NCBI GenBank assembly: GCA_021204625.1
Contig: JAJPZA010000126.1
Location: 1-52,539, forward strand
Origin: Clostridia bacterium
GTDB lineage: Bacteria; Bacillota; Clostridia; Christensenellales; Borkfalkiaceae
Reading direction: 5' to 3'
DNA: 52,539 nucleotides
Positions 1 through 8,235 of this stretch are shown one piece after another; position 1 is the first letter of the stretch; every line of letters starts with the position of its first letter. The position numbers were made by a program, and so were the translations under genes. The notes beneath the pieces are model-generated. The model was not told where the DNA came from and searched no databases. It worked only from the letters and a program-made list of their open reading frames with translations.

Positions 1-15
1 TTGACTTATATCTGA

Positions 16-36
16 CAGCCCGAAGGCTGGTGTTTT
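16..36 (+). terminator. Possible terminator of a gene upstream of the window
   Basis: The arms CAGCC and GGCTG surround a CGAA tetraloop and are followed by GTGTTTT. The stem is short, so this is only a plausible intrinsic terminator for a gene that ends before position 1. Confidence 0.35.
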
Positions 37-218
37 CCGATTTCTGCAGGCTCTTGCAAAGCCTTTTTTCCGCCCTGCCGAGGCCTTTATCCGGCCTTTG
101 CGGGCTTTGTTTCCGGGTCCTTTTCCGGGGCCCGCTGTTTCCTGCGGCCCGGGCGGGCGGCGGAAACTGCCTGATCTGACGCTTATTTTGACCGCCTGCG
201 CGGCTTGACATTTCCCTC

Positions 219-569
219 ATGCGGATTTACAATAATGGCATGATTGAAATATACATTGCGGCGCTGGTAATACTGTCCGTTTACGTCATAGCATTAATAA
301 TAGCTTTCGTTGTCATGTACCGCCAGAGGTACAGAGAATATCTCGTAAGCTGCGAGGTTGACAAGGATCTTGCCGACCCCGCTACCATGGTCTATGATTT
401 CATGGCTGTGGACATCTCTGCTGAGACGGCTGCGATGGAAGGCGGCAGCGGCCAGATAACCATAGATGACGTCATGCACGCTTCCGCGCTCAACGCCGAG
501 GTCATGTCCAAGATAGAGACCAACGGCATAGATGAAATCCGCGGCTACTACGTGCCCAAGGATTTCTGA
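219..569 (+). CDS. Small single-pass membrane protein, unknown function
   Basis: The product has up to 116 residues. A hydrophobic segment of about 22 residues near the N-terminus (IYIAALVILSVYVIALIIAF) is followed by a basic stretch (YRQRYREY) and then an acidic soluble tail, as in a membrane protein with a cytoplasmic C-terminus. ATG 219 and ATG 237 are both possible starts and neither has a clear Shine-Dalgarno; 237 would begin just before the membrane segment. A hairpin terminator follows closely, which supports this strand over the antisense reading frame at 294-572. No family was recognised. Confidence 0.5.
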   Translation: MRIYNNGMIEIYIAALVILSVYVIALIIAFVVMYRQRYREYLVSCEVDKDLADPATMVYDFMAVDISAETAAMEGGSGQITIDDVMHASALNAEVMSKIETNGIDEIRGYYVPKDF

Positions 570-592
570 CATCCGAAACGATTTCCACAGGG

Positions 593-613
593 GAGCCTGA
601 CGGCTCTCTTTTT
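593..613 (+). terminator. Intrinsic terminator after the small membrane protein gene
   Basis: The stem GAGCC/GGCTC with a four-base loop is followed by TCTTTTT, 24 bases after the upstream stop codon. Confidence 0.6.
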
Positions 614-683
614 AATTATCCGGGAACCCTTCAGTCCGCCGCATTTTGAGGGAAAATCCGCGGACGGAGGGAGAGGAATGTGT

Positions 684-715
684 AAAGAAAGGGCCCTGCA
701 CAAAAGCAGAGCCCT
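684..715 (-). terminator. Intrinsic terminator of fba
   Basis: Read on the minus strand, AGGGCTCTGC and GCAGGGCCCT form a 10-bp stem with one G-U pair around a short loop. TTTCTTT follows. It lies 18 bases after the fba stop codon. Confidence 0.8.
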
Positions 716-732
716 GTTTTGCACATTGTTCC

Positions 733-1599
733 TTATGCCTTGCCGACGCTTCCGAAGATCTCCATCTTTTCCTTGACGGTGTCCTTTATAGCCTGGGCGC
801 CGGGTGCGAGGAGCTTTCTGGGGTCGAATCCCTTGCCGATGCGGTCTTTGCCTTCTTCTATGTATTTTCTTGTTGCAGCTGTGAACGTGATCTGGCACTC
901 AGTGTTGACGTTGACTTTAGCCACGCCCATTGAGATGGCCTTCTGCACCTGCTCTGTGGGGATTCCGGTGCCTCCGTGAAGGACGAGGGGCATGTCGCCG
1001 ACCTTAGCTTTAACGGCCTCCAGGGTTTCAAAGCTTAAGCCTTCCCAGTCCGGGGGATATACTCCGTGAATGTTGCCTATGCCGGCTGCGAGCATTGTAA
1101 CTCCGAGGTCCGCGATCTTCTTGCACTCCTCGGGGTCCGCGCACTCTCCGCGCGCGATGACGCCGTCTTCCTCGCCGCCGATTGCTCCTACCTCAGCCTC
1201 AAGGCTAAGGCCCAGCTTTGAGCACACGTGCACGAGCTCCGTAGTCTTGGCGATGTTCTCATCTATGGGCAGATGGGAGCCGTCGAACATGATTGAGGAG
1301 AACCCGGCCTTGATGCACTTGTAGCATCCGTCATACGTTCCGTGATCCAGATGAAGGGCCACGGGAACGGTGATCTTCATCTCATCTATCATGGCGGCAA
1401 CCATTGCGGCGACCGTCCTGAATCCTGTCATATACTTTCCTGCGCCCTCGGAAACTCCGAGGATAACGGGAGAGCTCTGCTCCTGCGCTGTCTGGAGAAT
1501 AGCCTTCGTCCATTCCAGGTTGTTGATGTTGAACTGGCCTACGGCGTACTTTCCGTCTCTGGCCTTTTCCATCATTTCTTTAGCTGATACTAAACCCAT
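733..1599 (-). CDS. fba: Fructose-bisphosphate aldolase, class II
   Basis: Zinc-dependent aldolase of glycolysis and gluconeogenesis. It interconverts fructose 1,6-bisphosphate with dihydroxyacetone phosphate and glyceraldehyde 3-phosphate in the cytosol. The 288-residue product is the usual length for the family. It shows the HLDHG signature (catalytic Asp85, zinc ligand His86), a second likely zinc His in GIGNIHGVY, and the phosphate-binding LHGGTGIP and VAKVNVNTE segments. The start at 1599 is chosen because GGAGGA lies 5 bases upstream; a longer in-frame reading to 1635 lacks a ribosome site and adds residues foreign to the family. Single-gene transcription unit with its own promoter and terminator. 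A tagatose-bisphosphate aldolase role cannot be fully excluded. Confidence 0.95.
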   Translation of the reverse strand: MGLVSAKEMMEKARDGKYAVGQFNINNLEWTKAILQTAQEQSSPVILGVSEGAGKYMTGFRTVAAMVAAMIDEMKITVPVALHLDHGTYDGCYKCIKAGFSSIMFDGSHLPIDENIAKTTELVHVCSKLGLSLEAEVGAIGGEEDGVIARGECADPEECKKIADLGVTMLAAGIGNIHGVYPPDWEGLSFETLEAVKAKVGDMPLVLHGGTGIPTEQVQKAISMGVAKVNVNTECQITFTAATRKYIEEGKDRIGKGFDPRKLLAPGAQAIKDTVKEKMEIFGSVGKA

Positions 1600-1634
1600 A
1601 ATTCCTCCAAAGCGATACTTTATCTCTTTCCACA

Positions 1635-1663
1635 AGTATATACCATGCGGCCTTCAATTACAA
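1635..1663 (-). promoter_or_regulatory. Probable sigma-A promoter of fba
   Basis: On the minus strand TTGTAA (-35) and TATACT (-10) are separated by 17 bases and lie about 35 bases before the fba start codon. Confidence 0.5.
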
Positions 1664-1958
1664 GCAAATTTAAAAAATGTGTGCGAATTCCAAGTGAAGA
1701 TTTGATAAAAACTTCATGCCGCTACAGCATTGTGCATTAAATCTTATGCCCGTGAAAATACCTTTGCCCCAACACGCATCCAAACCTGCGCATCCTGCAT
1801 ACTGCCTTCCCGACACTCCCCGGGCATCTGCCTATTTTTTCCCTGCCTATGGCAGCACACCGGGCCGCAGCACATGCGCCTTGTTTCATCACGTTTCCGG
1901 ACGGGCTGCATGAAGCGACGTCCTGCGGAGACGGAGGGCCCCATGTCCGGGCCGCCCC

Positions 1959-2058
1959 GGAATGCCGGTGCAACGCCCGGCCTGGAATGCCGGTGCAACG
2001 CCCGGCCTGGAATGCCGGTGCAACGCCCGGCCTGGAATGCCGGTGCAATGCCCGGCCT
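1959..2058. repeat. Tandem array: four copies of a 25-bp GC-rich unit
   Basis: Four back-to-back copies start at 1959, 1984, 2009 and 2034. The first three are identical and the fourth differs at one base. Each contains the imperfect hairpin GCCGGTGCAACGCCCGGC. The array sits in the fba-mrp spacer and does not overlap either promoter. Confidence 0.95.
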
Positions 2059-2190
2059 GGCCGCGGTCGCGCCGGGGAGATACGCGCATGGCACAACTCC
2101 TGCGTCATACAGTCCGGCAATGCCCTTGCATATGCAAAGGAACGCCCATTGATTTCACATACGAATTCCGGGCGAAGCTTTGCTAAAAAC

Positions 2191-2220
2191 TTGCTCTCAG
2201 GCCCGGCATTGTGCTATACT
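2191..2220 (+). promoter_or_regulatory. Probable promoter of mrp
   Basis: TTGCTC (-35), an 18-base spacer and TATACT (-10). The -10 is preceded by TGC, giving an extended -10 element. Transcription would start about 110 bases before the mrp start codon. Confidence 0.5.
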
Positions 2221-2335
2221 CATTCCGCTGGAGAAAACGCACGGCGCCTGTGGCGGACGCCCGCTTGACAGCAGGGCGCATATGGCCAGGCGGCAAATCC
2301 GGCGCATAGCTAAAAACACTGAGCGAGGTAATGAT

Positions 2336-3184
2336 ATGCCTGAAGGCTGTGACAACAACTGCGCTTCCTGCGGAGCCAACTGCTCTTCCAGGAAGGAGGG
2401 GTTCAAGAAAAATCCTCATCCCATGAGTGACATAAAGAAGGTAATAGCTGTGGTCTCCGGAAAAGGCGGAGTGGGCAAGAGCATGGTCTGCAGCCTCATG
2501 GCGGCCGCAACGCAGGAGAAGGGCCTTGTGACGGCCATAATGGACGCCGACATAACCGGCCCCTCAATCCCCCGCATGTTCGGCGTGTACAGCCGCGCCA
2601 CCGGCGACGAGAACGGCATCCTTCCCGTAATATCCAAAGAGGGCATCCAGATCATGTCCATGAACGTCCTTCTGGAAAACGAGGACGAGCCCGTTATCTG
2701 GCGCGGCTCCCTCATTTCCGGCACCGTTCTCCAGTTCTGGACGGACGTCATATGGACGGGCGTCGATGTGATGTACATTGACATGCCTCCCGGAACGGGC
2801 GACGTTCCTCTGACCGTCTTCCAGTCCCTGCCCATAGACGGCATAGTTGTCGTCACCACTCCCCAGGACCTGGTTGGCATGATAGTCCAGAAAGCCGTGA
2901 ATATGGCCGAAATGATGAACATTCCCGTCCTCGGCATCGTGGAGAACATGAGCTACATCCAGTGCCCGGACTGCGGAGCGAAGATTCCCGTCTTCGGCGA
3001 GAGCACCGTGGAGGAGATTGCCGCCGAATACGGCATCCCCGCCGTCGCAAAGCTCCCCATATCCCAGGAGCTCACAAAGCGCGCGGACAGGGGAGGGATA
3101 GGCACCACCTTCGGCTACCTGGACGGTTTCCTCGATTCCGTCCTCGCCCAGATTCCGGACCCCGCTCCCAAAGAGAAGAACTGA
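2336..3184 (+). CDS. mrp: Mrp/NBP35-family iron-sulfur cluster carrier ATPase
   Basis: P-loop ATPase of the ApbC/Mrp/Nbp35 group, thought to bind and deliver Fe-S clusters to apoproteins in the cytosol. It has 282 residues. The N-terminus has a four-Cys cluster (C5, C9, C12, C16). A deviant Walker A motif GKGGVGKS follows, then DADITGPSIPRMFG, the switch sequence DMPPGTGD, and near the C-terminus ENMSYIQCPDCG with the CxxC pair conserved in the family. ATG 2336 is the best start: it follows GAGCGAGG and keeps the Cys cluster close to the N-terminus. A longer in-frame reading from 2180 would cross the promoter. It ends at a strong terminator. Confidence 0.93.
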   Translation: MPEGCDNNCASCGANCSSRKEGFKKNPHPMSDIKKVIAVVSGKGGVGKSMVCSLMAAATQEKGLVTAIMDADITGPSIPRMFGVYSRATGDENGILPVISKEGIQIMSMNVLLENEDEPVIWRGSLISGTVLQFWTDVIWTGVDVMYIDMPPGTGDVPLTVFQSLPIDGIVVVTTPQDLVGMIVQKAVNMAEMMNIPVLGIVENMSYIQCPDCGAKIPVFGESTVEEIAAEYGIPAVAKLPISQELTKRADRGGIGTTFGYLDGFLDSVLAQIPDPAPKEKN

Positions 3185-3214
3185 CGCACAGCCATCCAGC
3201 GCATCCGCAATGCA

Positions 3215-3244
3215 TAAAGATGCGGAGCGTAAAGATGCGGAGCA
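3215..3244. repeat. Two tandem copies of a 15-mer
   Basis: TAAAGATGCGGAGCG is followed directly by TAAAGATGCGGAGCA. This is a short direct duplication just after mrp. Confidence 0.85.
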
Positions 3245-3303
3245 TAATGCATATGGACGCACGCATGCGCATGCGCGCGGCACATCTGAAAACAGGCACA
3301 CAG

Positions 3304-3328
3304 AAGGCGCAACCCAATGCGCCTTTTT
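3304..3328 (+). terminator. Intrinsic terminator of mrp
   Basis: AAGGCGCA and TGCGCCTT form a perfect 8-bp stem with a six-base loop, followed by a run of T. Confidence 0.85.
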
Positions 3329-3571
3329 CCGTGCCCTGGAGTGCACAAAAGCCGTAAAAGCGGCACATATCCGTGCATTTTGCAGACTGTATAAAAATCC
3401 GGTCTCCAGTCTGGCCCCTTGTAATTTTACATCCAACATATCCGGCCATTTTGCGAAGCGCATTTCTGGTAAACAGCTTTATAAACATATATTTATTACA
3501 TTTATACAATTTCGCGACATGTACCAAAATCATAAAAGCCAGATCAAATCCGGAGTGAACGGCCAAAAGCT

Positions 3572-3585
3572 GAAACATATGTTTC
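3572..3585. promoter_or_regulatory. Palindrome GAAACATATGTTTC (operator candidate, copy 1)
   Basis: A perfect 14-bp palindrome. The 17-mer GTAGAAACATATGTTTC read on the minus strand here is found again on the plus strand at 17661-17677, upstream of traG. The protein that might bind it is unknown. Confidence 0.5.
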
Positions 3586-3723
3586 TACTTAAAACTGTTC
3601 CAAAAACGCCCGGACGGCTTGCTTGGAGGCATTTTTCGCCGCTGTGTGTTTCATGGCTAGAGGGAGAGAAAGGGCAGTTATCTTATGATCCTTCCACATG
3701 TGCAGCCTGCACATAGGAAGGCA

Positions 3724-3739
3724 TGAGCAAAATGCACAA
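3724..3739. promoter_or_regulatory. TGAGCAAAATGCACAA, degenerate copy of a shared palindrome
   Basis: This matches the core of the perfect palindromes at 17694-17712 and 31333-31351, with one arm altered. It lies about 20 bases before a TATTAT-like -10 (3759-3764), so it could control a promoter for the lipoprotein gene. Confidence 0.35.
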
Positions 3740-3866
3740 CGCTTGCATAAAAAGTGTATATTATCTTTTCTGCTCGGGCATTTGTGCAAACTGAACATAA
3801 AACAACAGAATATCGCATAATATATTGGATTTTAGACATAAATTTTTTTCATGACGGACACGGCGG

Positions 3867-3892
3867 AAAAGGGGCGGAATTGCCCCTTTTTC
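3867..3892. terminator. Bidirectional intrinsic terminator
   Basis: AAAAGGGGC and GCCCCTTTT form a perfect 9-bp stem with a six-base loop, with T on one side and A on the other. It lies between the candidate promoter and the lipoprotein gene, so it could act as an attenuator or end a short transcript. Confidence 0.75.
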
Positions 3893-4009
3893 TGCCATGC
3901 GGCGTATTTTATATGCAATATGCAATTCTTCGGACATATGGTATTATCCACACTAAAGCAGCCATGGAAGGGCTGCATGGAAGACTATATATCATACGGA
4001 GATGCTTAG

Positions 4010-7000
4010 ATGAAAGAAAAAGCTAAGAAGGCCGCGGCGGGGATTTGCTTCCTCGCATGCGCCGCCCTTGCCGTATCGGTGCCCCTTGCGGGATGCACGG
4101 TCGGAAGGCCTGTGCAGTACTGCACCGTGACATATGACAGAGGCAACATAGACGAAGACGCACTCATATCCGGATGGCCGGAGAATGAGAGGGTGGAGAG
4201 GCTGGACACGGCCACGAAGCCTTCGGAGGCGCCTAAGTCGGAAGGATGGACTTTTGACGCCTGGTACACGGCCCCGGCCGCCACCATTCAATATGACTTC
4301 TCTTCAGTCATTACGGAAGACACAACAATTTACGCGCACTGGACAAAGGACCAGGATGGCCCTGAACCGGATCCAGATCCAGAGCCTGTGCCGGATCCGA
4401 ATCCGGGAGATGCCACCGGGGATGACAATCCGCCGGAAGACTATGAGCCGGATGGGCCGGATGATTCAGAGCAGAATCCCGCGGAGCCCGCAGAGCCGGA
4501 CATTCCCATGACGCCCCTAGAGCCCGCGGAGCCGGACATTCCTATGACGCCTATAGAGCCCGCAGAGCCTGCGGAGCCGGATACACCGGACACTCCGGAA
4601 ACACCGGATACTCCGGAACAGCCGGAAGATCCGTCGCCCGCTCCGGCTAAACAGGAGGCAGACATCATCCTCTTCGCAGGGCAGAGCAACATGGCCGGAA
4701 GAGGGGATTACACGCAGTATACAGGGATAACCGCAGAAGTGCAGGAAGGGCACGGGTATGCGTATGACATGCTTTCCCAGACACTCACGGCAGTCAAAGA
4801 GCCATTCGGCTATACGCAGAACAGCCTGCAGCCCGGATATATGGCGGAGACGTCCAAGTCCGGCAGCATGGTTTCTGCCTTCATAGAGTCATATTACGCA
4901 AAGACCGGCAGGCCCGTTGTGGCAGTCTCTGCATCGCACGGCGGAGCCCCTGTTTCGGCATGGACAAAGGGCGGAGCGGTCTGCACGGTAAGCGGCCAGT
5001 TAAGCATATACTGCAATTATTATGATGACACTCTCCAGCGCCTGTCCGGCGCGGTGCAGTGCGTGGAGGAAAGCGGATTCCTTTCATTGCGCGCCGTGTA
5101 CGTCGTATGGCTGCAGGGAGAGGCGGACGCAGACCAGGGAACACCCGCAGAGGCATACATTTCCACTCTGGATTCCATGTACACCAGCCTTTCCGCAGAC
5201 CTTGCCGCTGAAACAGGCGAAGCCGTATCCCACCTGTACATGATACCAATAGGAACATATGAAGGCCCGGACACGGAAAAGGCCGCAAGATACGGAACCA
5301 TCCGTGACGCGCAGGTCCGGTTCTGCTCCGCCAAATCATATGCAGACTGCATAACCCTCGGCATGCAGGACCTCACGTCCTCCGGCACCGGTAAGTACCT
5401 CAAGGAAGACCGTTATTTCGTGCACCTGAACCAGCCCGGATATGAGATTCTTGGCCAGAATGCCGGAAGCAACATGGGCAGGCTGGTTTCCGGACAGGAG
5501 GCATACCTGCAAAGATACAATGCAGCTACAGACTCATGGTACGTGCCTCTTGCGGTAATAACGGATATTAACTCCGGAACAACCATTCCCGGAGAAAATG
5601 AAGGCATCATTCCGCCGGACAGCGGAGAGAATGAGACGCCCGGAAACGCAGGCGGAACGGAAGAGCCTGTCCAGCCCGGAGAAGGCACGGAAGAGCCCGT
5701 CCAGCCCGGAGAAGGCGCAGAAAATCCAGCCATTCCCGGAGACGGAACAACGGACCCCAGTGAGCCGGAAGGCGGTTCCGGGGAAGTAATTCCAGGCGGA
5801 TCTGAAGAAACAGCACCGGAACCCGGAAACAGCGGCAGCACTGAAGAGCCGGTACAGCCCGGCGAAGGCGCAGAAAATCCCGGCATGCCCGGAGAAGGTT
5901 CCGGAGAAGAGACCCCCGGAACGGGTGAAGGCACAGATGAAATGCCCGGAGGATCCGGGGAAGACACACCGGATGTAAAGCCCGGGGACGGAGAGCAGGG
6001 CACGGAAGAACTGCCTGGCGGCGGCACCGGATCTGAGGAGGAAGGCGGCAGCGGAACAGAAGAGCAGCCTGGCCAGCCGGGAGACAATACAGAAGACAAC
6101 AACCAGCCAGGAGATGGGGAAGGCGCAGTAATGCCCGGCCCGGAGGAAGGCGGAAACAATGAAGAACAAGGACCAGAGGAAGGCTCCGGAGAGCCTGCGG
6201 AGCCCGGAAACGGAGAGGGTGAAACAGGCGGCACAGAGCAGCCCGGAGAAGGCGGTGAAACGGACATAGTACCAGGGGAACCCGGTGTGGACGAAGGGGA
6301 AATCCCTGAACCCGGCCCCGGAGACACAGGAGATGAAGCGGCTGGCCCCGGTGAAGACGGAACGACAGAGCCTCCCGCGGAAGGCCCTGCAGACGGGGAG
6401 GAGACGGATCCCAACTCCGTAAAGGTGGCTGTGGACACTGCCGGAGGCCTGATAGCCGTATCCGAATGGAACGATGTGCAGACCCTTGGGGCTGTCCTGC
6501 AGCTGCCGGACAATTATGACCTTCTCACGGACCGCACGCTCAAAGGATGGTACTGCACCGTGGACGGAGGGCAGACATATTCAAAAGTGACTTCCACAAC
6601 CAGGGTGCAGGCCGGAATCACAGTGGTTCCGTACTTCTCCAATGAGTTCTACAACCTGCAGATAAACAACAGGGACAACAACTCCACGCATGTTCAGGAT
6701 GCCGGCCCTTCATGGGGCAGCAGGCCGGTGACAAGCTATGACAACAGCTTCGTGACGGCCGCAGAGCTGAACACGTCCGATTATTCCGAAGACCTCACAA
6801 TATCCTGGACAGGCGCCAGCGCAATCTCTGACGGAGTCTGGTTCAGACTTCTCACCCATTACACACTGAGCTCCGGAAACATCCCTCATGATTACTTCAA
6901 CGTGTTCTATGAGCTCACCAACCACGGCTCCGATGACCTTACTGTCACCATCTTCTTCTGCACAAGCGGATACCCCGGCCTTGCCTCCACTAACGGGGAC

Positions 7001-7510
7001 ACGGACAACATCTTAGGGTCCGTTATTGCAACCATTCCAGCAGGGCAGACAGTGCAGGCTGTAATACCTCATATGCTCTACACAAGCGCCCACAGCTTCC
7101 AGAACTTCCCTACGGCCATTATGATAGGAGACTATGATATGAACGGCAACCGCCTCAGCGAAGACGTCCATACATACAAGGACTTCGAGCTTGGCTTCGA
7201 GCTCGGCATGTACTTCTCCAACACCCTGACGTTCGCCTCCATGGAAGGCGGCTCCGTCTCCGGAGACTATTTAGCCGTAAGCGGCTCCGCAGTAACCTTC
7301 GACGAAGAGACCGGCACGCTCGTGGTTTGCAAGGGCAACACCATTCAGTTCCCGGACGCATCCTATGTAACCGCTCCGGACGGATACGTCTTTGACGGCT
7401 GGTACCTGGATGAAGACTGCACCAAGCCTGCAGGCACCGCGGTGTCCGTATATGAGGATACAACGGTATACGCCAAGTGGAGCAGCTTAAGGACAGAAGA
7501 GGAAGAGTAA
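4010..7510 (+). CDS. Large surface lipoprotein with SGNH/SASA esterase domain and InlB-type repeats
   Basis: A 1,166-residue exported protein. The N-terminus is a lipoprotein signal (KKAAAGICFLACAALAVSV, lipobox LAGC), so it should be anchored to the outer face of the membrane. An InlB/Listeria-Bacteroides-type repeat (about 40-110) ends in TTIYAHW. A Pro/Glu-rich linker follows. Residues 214-510 form a carbohydrate-esterase domain of the sialate O-acetylesterase (SASA, CE6-like) type with FAGQSNMAG (Ser226), WLQGEAD and HLNQPGY (His472). Next come about 280 residues of Pro/Gly/Glu repeats, an unrecognised domain of about 280 residues, and a final InlB-type repeat ending in TTVYAKW. It probably removes O-acetyl groups from glycans at the cell surface. 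The exact substrate cannot be read from sequence. The start follows the weak ribosome site CGGAGATG. Confidence 0.85.
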   Translation: MKEKAKKAAAGICFLACAALAVSVPLAGCTVGRPVQYCTVTYDRGNIDEDALISGWPENERVERLDTATKPSEAPKSEGWTFDAWYTAPAATIQYDFSSVITEDTTIYAHWTKDQDGPEPDPDPEPVPDPNPGDATGDDNPPEDYEPDGPDDSEQNPAEPAEPDIPMTPLEPAEPDIPMTPIEPAEPAEPDTPDTPETPDTPEQPEDPSPAPAKQEADIILFAGQSNMAGRGDYTQYTGITAEVQEGHGYAYDMLSQTLTAVKEPFGYTQNSLQPGYMAETSKSGSMVSAFIESYYAKTGRPVVAVSASHGGAPVSAWTKGGAVCTVSGQLSIYCNYYDDTLQRLSGAVQCVEESGFLSLRAVYVVWLQGEADADQGTPAEAYISTLDSMYTSLSADLAAETGEAVSHLYMIPIGTYEGPDTEKAARYGTIRDAQVRFCSAKSYADCITLGMQDLTSSGTGKYLKEDRYFVHLNQPGYEILGQNAGSNMGRLVSGQEAYLQRYNAATDSWYVPLAVITDINSGTTIPGENEGIIPPDSGENETPGNAGGTEEPVQPGEGTEEPVQPGEGAENPAIPGDGTTDPSEPEGGSGEVIPGGSEETAPEPGNSGSTEEPVQPGEGAENPGMPGEGSGEETPGTGEGTDEMPGGSGEDTPDVKPGDGEQGTEELPGGGTGSEEEGGSGTEEQPGQPGDNTEDNNQPGDGEGAVMPGPEEGGNNEEQGPEEGSGEPAEPGNGEGETGGTEQPGEGGETDIVPGEPGVDEGEIPEPGPGDTGDEAAGPGEDGTTEPPAEGPADGEETDPNSVKVAVDTAGGLIAVSEWNDVQTLGAVLQLPDNYDLLTDRTLKGWYCTVDGGQTYSKVTSTTRVQAGITVVPYFSNEFYNLQINNRDNNSTHVQDAGPSWGSRPVTSYDNSFVTAAELNTSDYSEDLTISWTGASAISDGVWFRLLTHYTLSSGNIPHDYFNVFYELTNHGSDDLTVTIFFCTSGYPGLASTNGDTDNILGSVIATIPAGQTVQAVIPHMLYTSAHSFQNFPTAIMIGDYDMNGNRLSEDVHTYKDFELGFELGMYFSNTLTFASMEGGSVSGDYLAVSGSAVTFDEETGTLVVCKGNTIQFPDASYVTAPDGYVFDGWYLDEDCTKPAGTAVSVYEDTTVYAKWSSLRTEEEE

Positions 7511-7639
7511 CCCATGACACAGCAGGCTTTCATCCGCAGGACGGATGAAGGCCCTGCAAAATCCACGGCAGGAATCTGCATCCAGTAACAGATGGAGAAC
7601 CTGCTGCACAACACAGCTTACAGGAGCATCGCCATATGG

Positions 7640-7673
7640 ACAGCCGCGCAGCGAATACAAGCCGCGCGGCTGT
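7640..7673 (+). terminator. GC-rich hairpin after the lipoprotein gene
   Basis: ACAGCCGCGC and GCGCGGCTGT form a perfect 10-bp stem with a 14-base loop. Only TTCTCC follows, so it is a weak candidate for an intrinsic terminator. Confidence 0.45.
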
Positions 7674-8006
7674 TCTCCATACTCCGGAGATTTTCCAGGA
7701 CTCATATATAAAGGAGCAGACCCCGGTCCGCAGGCTTCTAATACAGAGTGAATCAAACACCACAGTGTAACGGAATGTACACACAGTTTTGGATGGGAGC
7801 GGAAAATTTCAGCCAGGAATCCGGGTCCGGCGGGCATGGAATCCGTGTGCGGGAAGGGATTCCGGGAGGGGCGGAACTCCGGTGTACACAGAACAGAAAT
7901 GTGTACGGATTTTGTGTAGGACGGAGCTTTTTCCGGGCGCAAAACAGGGGATTTGGAGGCAAAAATGCCTAAATCTGCAATATATATTGATAAAATCTTG
8001 TGCGCA

Positions 8007-8027
8007 AAAATTTCTTAAAGAAATTTT
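8007..8027. promoter_or_regulatory. 21-bp palindrome in the lexA promoter, operator candidate
   Basis: The arms AAAATTTCTT and AAGAAATTTT are perfect inverted copies around one A. The site ends 10 bases before the -35 box of the LexA gene and overlaps an alternative TTGACA at 8026, so it is well placed for autoregulation. Confidence 0.5.
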
Positions 8028-8037
8028 GACAAAGTGC

Positions 8038-8066
8038 TTGACAAGCCTTTTTGCGTGTGCTATTAT
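8038..8066 (+). promoter_or_regulatory. Promoter of the LexA-type repressor gene
   Basis: Consensus -35 TTGACA, a 17-base spacer and -10 TATTAT. A second TTGACA lies 12 bases upstream. Confidence 0.75.
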
Positions 8067-8235
8067 GTGAACATAAAGGGCGGAACGGTACTGGAATCCG
8101 CTCCGGGGACGGAAAGGGAAGCGTGTTGGGAAGGAGAGTTTCTCCCATGAATCCGCCGGAGGTCCCGCGGGCAGGATGCAGGGCCGTGTCCGTTAAGTTA
8201 TCAATCCGCGTGAATACGCTTTGGAAGAGGCTGCC

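Larger units (their letters stand above)
1600..2335. other. Intergenic region between divergent fba and mrp
   Basis: This 736-bp spacer holds the fba promoter, a four-copy 25-bp tandem repeat and the mrp promoter. Several long open frames cross it on both strands, but they run through the repeat, lack ribosome sites and resemble no protein, so I treat the region as non-coding. Confidence 0.7.
3185..4009. other. Intergenic region mrp to lipoprotein gene
   Basis: This 825-bp spacer contains a duplicated 15-mer (3215-3244), two intrinsic terminators, and two palindromic sites that recur before the traG gene. No open frame in it has a ribosome site or protein-like composition. Confidence 0.65.
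7511..8235. other. Intergenic region before the LexA gene
   Basis: This 725-bp spacer contains a GC-rich hairpin (7640-7673), the lexA promoter with a 21-bp palindrome, and a leader of about 165 bases. Small open frames here lack ribosome sites and are not supported. If the conjugative block is an integrated element, its left end could lie in or near this spacer, but no attachment repeat was found. Confidence 0.55.

Noticed and set aside
1959-2058. Possible CRISPR array
   Set aside because: The units are contiguous and have no unique spacers. No cas gene is present.
1730-2268. Several overlapping frames on both strands in the fba-mrp spacer
   Set aside because: They cross a 25-bp tandem repeat, which is open in many frames because the unit is not a multiple of three and contains no stops. 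No ribosome site.
5413-6513. 366-residue open frame on the minus strand, very rich in Ser, Pro and Gly
   Set aside because: It is the antisense of the Pro/Gly/Glu repeat region of the lipoprotein gene, has no ribosome site and only mirrors the repeat.
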